Source of the DNA: Acidobacteriota bacterium
GTDB taxonomy: Bacteria > Acidobacteriota > Vicinamibacteria > Vicinamibacterales > UBA2999
NCBI GenBank assembly: GCA_027622905.1
Contig: JAQBVV010000013.1
Location: forward strand, 1 to 41,042
Direction of reading: 5' to 3'
Length of the DNA stretch: 41,042 nt
Shown: piece by piece, positions 18,634 through 25,782 of the stretch
Layout of the letters: the number at the start of each line of letters is the position of its first letter
Numbering within the stretch: position 1 is the stretch's first letter
Notes under the pieces: generated by a model
Told to the model about the DNA's origin: nothing
What the model saw: the letters and a program-made list of their open reading frames with translations, nothing else
Database searches by the model: none
Made by a program: the position numbers and the translations under genes

Positions 18634-18856
18634 ATCGATGATGAGGCGGCCTGAGTTTCCGATCCGATGGGGAACCGTGACGTGTGATCGGGTTCATCAG
18701 GTCAGCCGTTGCGATATCTAAAGAACAGACATTAGTGCTGTTTATTTGTTTGTCTGCTTCAAAAATGTCATATATGTGTGTGCGCGTGCAGTCAATTAAA
18801 TAGGCATTTTGCTTTTAAAAAAGACCTTTTATGCCTTTGCAAGCGTACGGCATTGA

Positions 18857-18872
18857 TGGCTCCGATCTTGCT
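18857..18872 (+). promoter_or_regulatory. Sigma-54 promoter of porin
   Basis: TGGCTCCGATCTTGCT matches the -24/-12 pattern TGGCAC-N5-TTGCW with one change in the -24 element. It is 109 nt before the porin ATG, the same distance as in front of amt. Known sigma-54 promoters need an NtrC-type activator. Confidence 0.7.
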
Positions 18873-18981
18873 GTGTGATGACCGACGGCGGAACGAAGCC
18901 CGGATGGCGCCGTTGCTTGAGAACTGAGACGGCATTGCGGTGGCATCAGGATGTGCAGCCGCCAACGAGTGGAGGATTGAC

Positions 18982-20124
18982 ATGGTTTCGATTGGTGCGG
19001 CCCGGAGTTCGCGGGCAGGTGGTATTTGGCGCGCGAGTCTTCTGCAAGGCGTGGCCGTGGCGGCGCTTTTCGTGCTTGTTGGCCTGCCGGCTGGGGCTGC
19101 GGCACAGGATCAGGCAGCACCGGAGGCTGCTGCGGACGAGGGTGGCAGCCCCTGGGATGACGTGACGTACGGAGGTTGGCTCCAGGCAGGTGCTCACTCG
19201 TACAACACCGGCATGTTCAACAACAAGAACGACGACAGTGTGAACCTGCATCAGGCCTGGCTGTTCATCGACAAGGAAGCGAGTGGCGAGAACGGAGTGG
19301 GATGGGGCTTTCATATGGACTTCGTCTCTGGCGTGGACGGACCAGACACCCAGGCGTTCTTCGGGGAAGATGATGCGTGGGATAACTCATGGGATGAGGG
19401 CGACTTCTACGGCCATGCGATTCCTCAGCTGTACGGAGTGGTCGCCGTGGGAGATGCCTCGGTCAAGTTCGGACACTTTTACACCATCATGGGTTACGAA
19501 GTCGTTCAAGCTCCCGACAACTTCTTCTTCTCGCACGCTTTCACCATGTTCAACAGTGAGCCGTTCACGCACACCGGTGTGCTGGGTGAATACGCCATGG
19601 GTGATATCACCCTGTATGGTGGTTGGACGCTTGGTTGGGACTCCGGTTTCGGTACCAGTGTCCCCGATGGCAACAACTTCCTGGGAGGCATTTCCGTCGG
19701 TTTGGGTGACGTTGGGGCAGTGATCTACACGACGACAGCTGGTCGTTTGGGTGCGGGTGGGCTGTCCACTGGCTACTCGCACAGTATCGTGGTCGATCTG
19801 AACGTGACGGATCGCCTGAACTATGTGTTCCAGAGTGACTATGTGGATAATCCGGCAGCCAATGAGTCACACGGCGTGAACAACTATCTGCTCTTTGCGT
19901 TGAACGAAAAGGTGTCTATCGGCGCGCGAGTGGAATGGTGGAATACGAACGTTGGTCCAGTGGCGTCTGACATCTTTTCCGTGACATCCGGCGTGAAGAT
20001 TCAGGCGGCTGACCGCATCATTGTGCGACCAGAAATTCGTTGGGATCAAGACGACGACAGCGCGATCATTCCATCGGGTGAGGACGGAGTTGGAGTCGGC
20101 ATGGACGTCATCTTGACGTTCTAG
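18982..20124 (+). CDS. Outer-membrane beta-barrel porin (OmpL/BBP2-like)
   Basis: The 380-residue product has a long signal peptide of about 42 residues ending in GLPAGAAAQ. A short acidic linker follows, then a protein rich in glycine, aromatic and alternating residues that ends LTF, typical of an outer-membrane barrel. DDVTYGGWLQAGAHSYNTG and FGHFYTIMGYEVVQAPDNFF resemble the BBP2/OmpL porin-2 family. ATG 18982 has GGAGG nearby. It stands first in a nitrogen module, so it may admit ammonium, urea or small peptides (inference). The signal peptide is shared with the following transporter. The substrate is unknown. Confidence 0.8.
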   Translation: MVSIGAARSSRAGGIWRASLLQGVAVAALFVLVGLPAGAAAQDQAAPEAAADEGGSPWDDVTYGGWLQAGAHSYNTGMFNNKNDDSVNLHQAWLFIDKEASGENGVGWGFHMDFVSGVDGPDTQAFFGEDDAWDNSWDEGDFYGHAIPQLYGVVAVGDASVKFGHFYTIMGYEVVQAPDNFFFSHAFTMFNSEPFTHTGVLGEYAMGDITLYGGWTLGWDSGFGTSVPDGNNFLGGISVGLGDVGAVIYTTTAGRLGAGGLSTGYSHSIVVDLNVTDRLNYVFQSDYVDNPAANESHGVNNYLLFALNEKVSIGARVEWWNTNVGPVASDIFSVTSGVKIQAADRIIVRPEIRWDQDDDSAIIPSGEDGVGVGMDVILTF

Positions 20125-20162
20125 GCGCCTCCGGCAGTCCCGAACATTTGCGGCGCCTTCTG

Positions 20163-20192
20163 AAAAAGCCACCTCGCAAGAGGTGGCTTTTT
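20163..20192 (+). terminator. Intrinsic terminator after porin
   Basis: AAAAAGCCACCTC-GCAA-GAGGTGGCTTTTT is a perfect 13-bp hairpin with a T-run, 38 nt after the porin stop. It is the strongest terminator in the window and separates the porin from the downstream transporter operon. Confidence 0.95.
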
Positions 20193-20259
20193 CGCATGTC
20201 TTGATGGTGCGATAAGGCGTTGTTCCTGTTTTCAGGCAGTTGATAGTTGGCGCCAGGCG

Positions 20260-20490
20260 TCGTGACGATGGTGGGCGTCGTGCCGAGTCGGCCTCGACCG
20301 CATCGACGACGGTCCGTCCGGGTCTGCCAGGCATAGGGCCTCGAGGAGTACGCTCTCGCGACTCCACTGTTCGATGACGGTCAACGTGCGAAACGTCCGG
20401 TCTGAAGCGAGTTGATCATGCACGAAGTTCATGCTCCAGGCCGATGGCGGTCGCTCGCGGCAGGCGCAGGGCCTCGGTCTCGGTGGATGG
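20260..20490 (-). pseudogene. Decayed IS3-family transposase fragment
   Basis: On the minus strand, from about 20443 downward, AWSMNFVHDQLASDRTFRTL then VIEQWSRESVLLEAL resembles the IS3-family integrase core (WSMDFV-D-L then LTVVD-RE-L). The first catalytic aspartate is replaced by asparagine. The match continues only in another frame as SGRTVVDAVE-like text near 20330-20310, implying a frameshift. No terminal repeats or other parts were seen. The assignment rests on motif resemblance. Confidence 0.5.
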
Positions 20491-20530
20491 GCGCCTGCTC
20501 AGCACTGAAGCAACAATAATGTAGGTAAAA

Positions 20531-20559
20531 GCCAGTATGAGGCATATATGTCGACTGGC
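20531..20559 (+). promoter_or_regulatory. Putative activator box upstream of amt
   Basis: The inverted repeat GCCAGT-N17-ACTGGC brackets AGGCATATATGTCGA (20540-20554), identical to the porin box. It lies 219 bp before the -24 element, fitting a distant enhancer for a bacterial enhancer-binding protein (inference). Confidence 0.5.
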
Positions 20560-20773
20560 CGTTTCTGAAGTCTGAGGTGCGGATGTAAGTGGGTGCGCGA
20601 GGCCTGTTTCGGTCCGATGGGTGTCCTGGAGACTTTATAAATACATGCAAAAACGTATTAATTATGTTTGTGTGATTCCAAAATGTATGAACATGAAATT
20701 GGGCAACTACTGGAAACTTACTGTTTTTGACTTTAAAACTGCGGATTCTAGAGATTCCAGTGAGCGGAGCTGT

Positions 20774-20789
20774 TGGAACTGATCTTGCT
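20774..20789 (+). promoter_or_regulatory. Sigma-54 promoter of the amt-glnD-glnK-amt-glnK genes
   Basis: TGGAACTGATCTTGCT fits TGGCAC-N5-TTGCW with one change in the -24 element. It lies 109 nt before the ATG, and ATCTTGCT is shared with the porin promoter. A sigma-54 promoter for ammonium transport genes fits the known NtrC regulon logic. Confidence 0.7.
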
Positions 20790-20898
20790 CTGTATGAACC
20801 AACAGCGGAAAGAAGCCCGGATGGCGCCGTTGCGAAGGGATTGAGGCGGTATCGCGGCGGTGCCACGAGGTGCGGCCGCCAATGAGTGGAGGGGCTAC

Positions 20899-22437
20899 AT
20901 GGTTTCGATTGGTGGGGCGCGGACATCGCGGGCACGTGGTCGTTGGTGCGAGAGTCTTGTGAGCAGCGCGGCCGCGGCGGCTATATGCATTCTCCTTGGT
21001 CTTCCTGCGGGTGCAGCGGCGCAGAATCCAGGGCAGGAGCCGGGAGGTGATCTGGTGACCGTCGCGCCAGATGCGACGGCCGCGCCTGCGGCGCCGGCTG
21101 CCACGGTTCCCCTTGAGGAGCCTGAGGCTGAACCCGACGAAACCCGAGTCGGCTATGACGAGCTTCTCGCCGCGCAGGGCGAGTACGCGTACGCGTTCGA
21201 TTTTTTCACGATCAGCATGTTGTGGACGGTGGTCGCTGCGGCGCTGGTGTTCATCATGCACCTCGGATTCGCCTCCGTGGAGTCCGGGCTGACACAGTCG
21301 AAGAACACGGTGAACATTCTGTTCAAGAACATGTTTATTCTCTGCATCGGCCTGCTAACGTACGCGCTGTGGGGCTTCATGAGTCACTATCCGGGTGACT
21401 TCAACGGGTTCTTTGCAATGGGCTCGCCGATTGGCGACCTGAATGCAGATGGCGGCGACACGTTCGGCTACGGCGGTGTCGGACTGGCGATGACAGGCTA
21501 CGGTGATTTCATCTTTCAGGCCATGTTTGCGGCCACGGCGGCCACCATCGTTTCCGGGGCGGTTGCTGAGCGGGTGAAACTGCTGCCGTTTCTCATTTTC
21601 GCGACCCTGTTGGTTGGCTTCGCATATCCGTGGGTGGGCTCGTGGCACTGGGGCGGCGGCTGGATGAGCGGGCTGAACGGCGGCAACGGCTTCAAGGACT
21701 TCGCCGGCTCCGCGGTTGTGCACGCGTTTGGCGGGTTCGCTGCATTGGCGTGCGCCCTGCTGCTGGGGCCGCGCCATGGCAAGTACGTCAATGGCGAAGT
21801 CCGGCCGATCCAGGGGCACAACATGGCACTGGCCACGATCGGCGTGTTTCTGCTGTGGTTCGGCTGGTATGGATTCAATGGCGGTTCGGTGCTGTCGGCC
21901 AATCCTGGTCCACTCGGTCTGGTGTTCACGACAACGTCGCTGGCGGCGGCAGCCGGGGGCATCAGCGCCGCCGTTGTCTCGTGGGTCTTCCTCAAGAAGC
22001 CCGACCTCTCGATGGGCCTGAACGGTATTCTCGGTGGGCTGGTCGGCATTACCGCGAACGCAGACATCGTGAGCCCGATGGGCTCGATCATGGTCGGCGC
22101 GGTCGCGGGCGCCCTGGTCTTCGCCGCTGTACTGTTTTTTGACAGCGTCAAGGTTGACGATCCCGTTGGCGCGATTTCGGTACATGGCGTCTGCGGCATC
22201 TGGGGCATCCTCGCCTGCGCGCTGTTCGACGTCACCGGTTCTGGCTTCACGCTCATCGGTCAGCTCATCGGCGTGATGGCGGTTGGCGGCACAGCCTTCG
22301 CGTTCTCGCTGGTGGTGTTCGGGGGACTCAAGGCCGTGATGGGTGTTCGGGTGAACCCCGAAGAGGAGGCTGAGGGGCTCGACTACGGAGAGCACGCCAT
22401 GCAGGCGTACCCGCACTTCCAGTCCGCACGCAACTGA
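20899..22437 (+). CDS. amt: Ammonium transporter (Amt) with cleavable N-terminal signal and linker
   Basis: The 512-residue protein has a signal peptide (about 1-42), an alanine/proline/glutamate-rich linker (43-80) and then the Amt domain with about 11 membrane segments. Pore histidines at 275 and 429 lie in FAGSAVVHAFGG and GAISVHGVCGIWG. WHWGGGWMSG and TATIVSGAVAERV-like segments are characteristic. The cytoplasmic C-terminus ends EGLDYGEHAMQAYPHFQ, typical of PII-contacting tails. ATG 20899 follows GGAGGGG. The signal sequence is 27 of 42 identical to the porin one. It is first in the cluster with glnD and glnK, so GlnK gating is likely. Confidence 0.93.
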   Translation: MVSIGGARTSRARGRWCESLVSSAAAAAICILLGLPAGAAAQNPGQEPGGDLVTVAPDATAAPAAPAATVPLEEPEAEPDETRVGYDELLAAQGEYAYAFDFFTISMLWTVVAAALVFIMHLGFASVESGLTQSKNTVNILFKNMFILCIGLLTYALWGFMSHYPGDFNGFFAMGSPIGDLNADGGDTFGYGGVGLAMTGYGDFIFQAMFAATAATIVSGAVAERVKLLPFLIFATLLVGFAYPWVGSWHWGGGWMSGLNGGNGFKDFAGSAVVHAFGGFAALACALLLGPRHGKYVNGEVRPIQGHNMALATIGVFLLWFGWYGFNGGSVLSANPGPLGLVFTTTSLAAAAGGISAAVVSWVFLKKPDLSMGLNGILGGLVGITANADIVSPMGSIMVGAVAGALVFAAVLFFDSVKVDDPVGAISVHGVCGIWGILACALFDVTGSGFTLIGQLIGVMAVGGTAFAFSLVVFGGLKAVMGVRVNPEEEAEGLDYGEHAMQAYPHFQSARN

Positions 22438-22497
22438 CGCAGTCAGTGGCGAAGATAGAAAATGGCCGTGGGCGTCGGCGCGTGGGCAGCGGACGTC

Positions 22498-22536
22498 GGT
22501 CAGTAAGTCGTTTTCCTTCTAGGGTCACGACTGACC
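22498..22536 (+). promoter_or_regulatory. GGTCAGT inverted repeat in the amt-glnD gap
   Basis: GGTCAGT (22498-22504) and ACTGACC (22530-22536) are perfect inverted repeats 25 nt apart, in a 227-bp gap otherwise empty of genes. They could form an RNA stem or an operator. The function is not known. Confidence 0.35.
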
Positions 22537-22590
22537 GATCGCGGGCGTGCGCAGGAGCACAACCAGCGGAATGGCGGAACTCGTTCTCAT

Positions 22591-22623
22591 GTGGGCGCGG
22601 GCGGACTGACCGCCCGCGCCCAC
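22591..22623 (+). promoter_or_regulatory. Very stable hairpin upstream of glnD
   Basis: A perfect 14-bp GC-rich stem, GTGGGCGCGGGCGG with CCGCCCGCGCCCAC, closes an ACTGA loop. It ends 41 nt before the glnD ATG. No T-run follows. It could stop some transcripts between amt and glnD, or set RNA stability. Confidence 0.55.
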
Positions 22624-22664
22624 GAACAGACGTGCAGCCGAACCGAAACGGGAGATGTCTTTTC

Positions 22665-25319
22665 ATGTCCAAGAGGCAGAAGCAGTCTGGCGCGACGACA
22701 AGGGAAGCGCGTGGCACCGCGGCGACCCGGGCGGCGCGTGGCACCGCGGCGACCAAGGGGGCGCGTAGTACCGCGGCGACCCGGGTGGCGCGTAGTTCCG
22801 CTGCGACCAAGGCGGCGCGTGACACCGCGGCGACCCGGGCGGCGCTTGATGCCGCGCGCGACGAGCTGCGCGCCGACTCCGAGCGCGGTGCCGGCGGTCG
22901 AGTCGCGCTCGAGCGTCACGCCGATCGCGTTGACGACGTTTTGCGTCAGCTCTATGCCGACGCCGGCGCTCCGGGGCTGCCGGTGGCCGTCATCGCGCTG
23001 GGCGGCTATGGTCGGCGGCATCTCAGTCTGCATTCCGACATCGATCTGCTTGTGTTGTTCGGCGGTCGTATCAACAGGGCCGGCGAGCGGTTCCTGCGGG
23101 CGTTCCTGAATCCGCTGTGGGATCTCGGTGTGGTGGTCGGTCATCAGGTCCGGGAGATCGATGAGTTCGCGGACCTCGAGATCGACAACCCGGAATTTCT
23201 CCTGGCGCTGCTGGACGCGAGACCCGTGGCGGGTCAGGCGGATCTCCTCGACCGACTGGGCGCGATGTTCCATACGGCGCGGACGCATGCGTACCTCCAG
23301 CGGTCGCTTCTGAAACTCATCGAGGAGCGGCACGCGAAGTTCAACGACACGCTGTATCAGCTCGAGCCCGATGTCAAAGAGGCGCCAGGCTCGCTCCGCG
23401 ATCTGATGGCTGCCCGCACGCTCGCTGCGCTCACCGATCCGCTCCTTCTTCGACGCGTCCCTGCGGACCCGGAGCGACTCGACGAGGCTGAGGACTTCAT
23501 GCTGCGCGTGCGGTCGATTCTCCACCTCGAGTGCGGCCGCAACCAGAATGTGCTGAGCCACGAACTGCAGGAGCGTGCCGCCGAGCTGCTGGGCTATCCC
23601 GGCGTCGAGCCGCGGCAGCAGGTCGAGCGGCTCATGAGCGACTACTTCCGGCACGCGCGAACGGTCAGCCGCCTCCTGGAGTGGGCGCGGCGCACGGCGC
23701 CCGTGCCGGTGGGCCCCAATCTCGGCCTGTCGCGCGATGGCATCCGGTTTCTCGACACCGTCGACGCCGAGCAGAAGCCCGCGTCCTGGATCGGTGCTTT
23801 CCAGGCCGCGATCGATGCCGACGTCGAGGTGACCGAGGAGACGTTGTCGTGTATCGAGCGGAGCGTGGACGGCTGCAGCCCCGAGGACTTCATCGCCGAG
23901 CCTGCCGACCGCGCGGCGGTGCTCGGGCTCCTGAAGCCGCGGCCACGTCTGTACGCAGCCTTGTCGCAGATGCACGACTGCGGGCTGCTCGGCCGTCTCT
24001 TCCCAGAGTTTCAGGCCATTTCGTGGCGCGTCGTGCGCGATTTCTACCACAAGTACACGGTCGACGAGCACACGTTGCTGACCATTCGCAATCTGGAGCG
24101 ATTGGTGCGAACGGCCGCCCCCTACCGCCAGCGATTCAAGTCGGTGGCGGCCGGTGCGCCGTCGCTCGAGCTTCTGGTGCTGGCGTTGCTGTTGCACGAC
24201 GTCGGGAAGTGGCGCGACGACGAGCACGCGCCCGAGAGCGTGCGCATGGCCGTCGACGTGCTCGATCGACTGCAGATCACCGGAGAGGCCCGCGAGACGG
24301 TGCTCTTTCTCATCGGGAATCACCTGCGGATGTCATTGGCCGCGTTTCGGCGCGATACCGAAGACCCGGCGATCGTGAAGGAGTTCGCGGCACTCGTCGG
24401 TACCGAGGATCGCTTGAAGATGTTGTGTCTCATGACCCTGGCCGACATCGAAGCCGTCAGTCCGGACACCTTGACGCCATGGAAGGAGGAGCTGATCTGG
24501 CGCCTGTATGTGGACACGTACAACTATTTGACGCAGCGGTACGGAGACGAACTGATCGACCAGGATCAGCCAGGTCTCGTCGAACTGCTGACCGGACGGC
24601 CGGACGATCTGCCCGAGACGGAGATTCGGAGGTTTGTCGAGGGACTGCCGCAACGGTACCTCCAGCTGTTCCCTCGCGAGGCGGTCTACCATCACGTGCG
24701 GCTCGCGCGCGACATCGGACCGGACGAGGTGCATGCGTCGCTGGAGTCGTCGGACTCGGCCTGGATCGTCGCGGTGGTGACGCTCGACAAGCCGCTCGTC
24801 TTCTCCAATATCTGCGGCGTACTCTCGTCCTTCGGCATCAGCATTCTTCGTGGGAACGCGCTGACGAACCCGAACGGTCTGGTGCTCGACGTGTTTCAGT
24901 GTTCGGATGACGAACGATTCCTCGAACTGAATCCAGGAGCGCATGACCAGGTGCTGCAGGTCTTGCGAGACGTCGTCGCGGCCCATGTGGATGTCGAGAC
25001 GCTGATGCGCGGGCGTGAGCACAGCACGCTGCAGTGGAATCAGGCGGCGCGCGTGCCGCCGGTCGTGCACATCGACAACCAGGCATCCGGGCGCTACACG
25101 ATCCTGGACATCGTGGCCGGTAACGCCGTTGGCTTGTTGTATCGGATCAGCCGTGTCATCTCCGCGAACGGCTGCGAGGTGGACCTGGTGCTGATGTCCA
25201 CGGAGGGCGAGCGGGCCATAGACGTGTTTCACATCACGAAGGCGGGAATCAAACTCACGGAGGCGGAGCAGCGTCGGCTGACTTCTGACTTGCACACCAC
25301 ACTGGAAGGACTTGTATGA
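22665..25319 (+). CDS. glnD: PII uridylyltransferase / uridylyl-removing enzyme GlnD
   Basis: GlnD reads glutamine and uridylylates or de-uridylylates PII proteins. The 884-residue product has an Ala/Arg repeat leader (14-58), a nucleotidyltransferase domain with GGYGRRHLSLHSDIDLL at 113-129, the GlnD helical domain, an HD hydrolase domain with HD at 511-512 (LLLHDVGKWRDDEH), and two ACT domains at about 700-775 and 805-880 (AWIVAVVTLDKPL; YTILDIVAGNAVGLLYRIS). ATG 22665 is chosen because GGGAG lies ten bases upstream and the frame further up is not GlnD-like. The stop overlaps glnK (ATGA). Its partners are the two adjacent GlnK proteins. Confidence 0.95.
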   Translation: MSKRQKQSGATTREARGTAATRAARGTAATKGARSTAATRVARSSAATKAARDTAATRAALDAARDELRADSERGAGGRVALERHADRVDDVLRQLYADAGAPGLPVAVIALGGYGRRHLSLHSDIDLLVLFGGRINRAGERFLRAFLNPLWDLGVVVGHQVREIDEFADLEIDNPEFLLALLDARPVAGQADLLDRLGAMFHTARTHAYLQRSLLKLIEERHAKFNDTLYQLEPDVKEAPGSLRDLMAARTLAALTDPLLLRRVPADPERLDEAEDFMLRVRSILHLECGRNQNVLSHELQERAAELLGYPGVEPRQQVERLMSDYFRHARTVSRLLEWARRTAPVPVGPNLGLSRDGIRFLDTVDAEQKPASWIGAFQAAIDADVEVTEETLSCIERSVDGCSPEDFIAEPADRAAVLGLLKPRPRLYAALSQMHDCGLLGRLFPEFQAISWRVVRDFYHKYTVDEHTLLTIRNLERLVRTAAPYRQRFKSVAAGAPSLELLVLALLLHDVGKWRDDEHAPESVRMAVDVLDRLQITGEARETVLFLIGNHLRMSLAAFRRDTEDPAIVKEFAALVGTEDRLKMLCLMTLADIEAVSPDTLTPWKEELIWRLYVDTYNYLTQRYGDELIDQDQPGLVELLTGRPDDLPETEIRRFVEGLPQRYLQLFPREAVYHHVRLARDIGPDEVHASLESSDSAWIVAVVTLDKPLVFSNICGVLSSFGISILRGNALTNPNGLVLDVFQCSDDERFLELNPGAHDQVLQVLRDVVAAHVDVETLMRGREHSTLQWNQAARVPPVVHIDNQASGRYTILDIVAGNAVGLLYRISRVISANGCEVDLVLMSTEGERAIDVFHITKAGIKLTEAEQRRLTSDLHTTLEGLV
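22704..22838 (+). repeat. Five tandem 27-bp repeats in the glnD start
   Basis: Codons 14-58 form five 9-codon units of the pattern xARxTAATR/K (EARGTAATR, AARGTAATK, GARSTAATR, VARSSAATK, AARDTAATR). The last residue alternates R, K, R, K, R. DNA identity between units is high. It encodes a basic, alanine-rich helix absent from standard GlnD. Confidence 0.9.
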
Positions 25320-25645
25320 AGCTGATCAAGAGCATCGTGCGCCCCAACAAGGTCGACGACGTCAAGGACGCGCTGGCCGCACTCAATATCTCTGGCATGA
25401 CCGTGACGGAGGTGCGTGGCCACGGCAAGCAAAAGGGGCACACCGCCATCTATCGGGGCAAGGAGTACAACGTCAGTCTTCTGCCGAAGATGGAGATCGA
25501 CGTCGTGGTGGGCGATGACATTGCCGACGATGCGATCAAGGCGATCATCGGCGCCGCGTGGACCGGCGAGATCGGTGACGGGCGCGTGTTCGTGCTCCCG
25601 GTGCAGGAGACCTACCGAATTCGCACTGGCGAAAAGGAGTCGTAA
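25316..25645 (+). CDS. glnK: PII signal-transduction protein GlnK, copy 1
   Basis: The 109-residue protein matches PII: KLIKSIVRPNKVDDVKDAL start, T-loop GKQKGHTAIYRGKEYNVSLL with the target tyrosine 51 (YRGKEY), and the B/C-loop region TGEIGDGRVFVLPV. PII binds ATP, ADP and 2-oxoglutarate and gates Amt when not uridylylated. It overlaps glnD by 4 nt, so uridylyltransferase and target are coupled. A second copy at 27056 is 96 of 109 residues identical. Confidence 0.96.
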   Translation: MKLIKSIVRPNKVDDVKDALAALNISGMTVTEVRGHGKQKGHTAIYRGKEYNVSLLPKMEIDVVVGDDIADDAIKAIIGAAWTGEIGDGRVFVLPVQETYRIRTGEKES

Positions 25646-25730
25646 CGTCGGCTGACGCCCGTGTGGCGTCGCCACGTGAACGATCGCGTGGGCAGCGTGT
25701 AAGATACGCCTGACCGGAGCCGGCCAGCCG

Positions 25731-25747
25731 GTGCCCGTCACGGGTAC
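25731..25747 (+). promoter_or_regulatory. Small hairpin between glnK and second amt
   Basis: GTGCCCG and CGGGTAC pair over seven positions (one G-U) around TCA, 35 nt before the second amt ATG. A TAAGAT at 25700-25705 upstream lacks a good -35, so no promoter is claimed. It may contribute to mRNA processing. Confidence 0.3.
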
Positions 25748-25782
25748 GGTCGGCGCGGCAACTTCACGGATGGAGGAAAGCG

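Larger units (their letters stand above)
18460..18981. other. Intergenic control region of EF-G-like gene and porin
   Basis: This 522-bp gap between divergent genes holds no convincing coding sequence. It contains the leftward promoter near 18521, an upstream box at 18611-18633, an AT-rich stretch at about 18720-18840 that stands out from its GC-rich surroundings, an inverted repeat CAGACA/TGTCTG at 18727-18732 and 18752-18757, and the porin sigma-54 promoter and leader. Apart from 18521-18550, all of these are on the side controlling the porin. Confidence 0.6.
20125..20898. other. Intergenic region between porin and first transporter
   Basis: This 774-bp gap contains the terminator at 20163-20192, the decayed transposase at 20260-20490, a box with an inverted repeat at 20531-20559, an AT-rich tract at about 20636-20760 and the sigma-54 promoter plus leader of the transporter. 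No intact gene was seen. The last 360 bp mirror the region upstream of the porin in their order of elements. Confidence 0.65.

Noticed and set aside
20429-20935. A 168-residue minus-strand frame over the amt leader
   Set aside because: It runs antisense to the conserved promoter and leader and has no recognisable domain. A similar frame lies over the porin leader because the DNA is duplicated there.
22446-22664. A longer GlnD N-terminus starting at 22446
   Set aside because: The extra 73 residues have no GlnD similarity, cross a 14-bp hairpin and lack a ribosome-binding site; ATG 22665 has GGGAG upstream.
22587-24323. A 578-residue minus-strand frame opposite glnD
   Set aside because: It is rich in His, Arg and Gln as expected for the reverse strand of GC-rich coding DNA, and glnD is fully supported by domains.
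25677-25705. Sigma-70 promoter in front of the second amtB
   Set aside because: TAAGAT is present but the -35 region is poor, and the gene is likely read from upstream.
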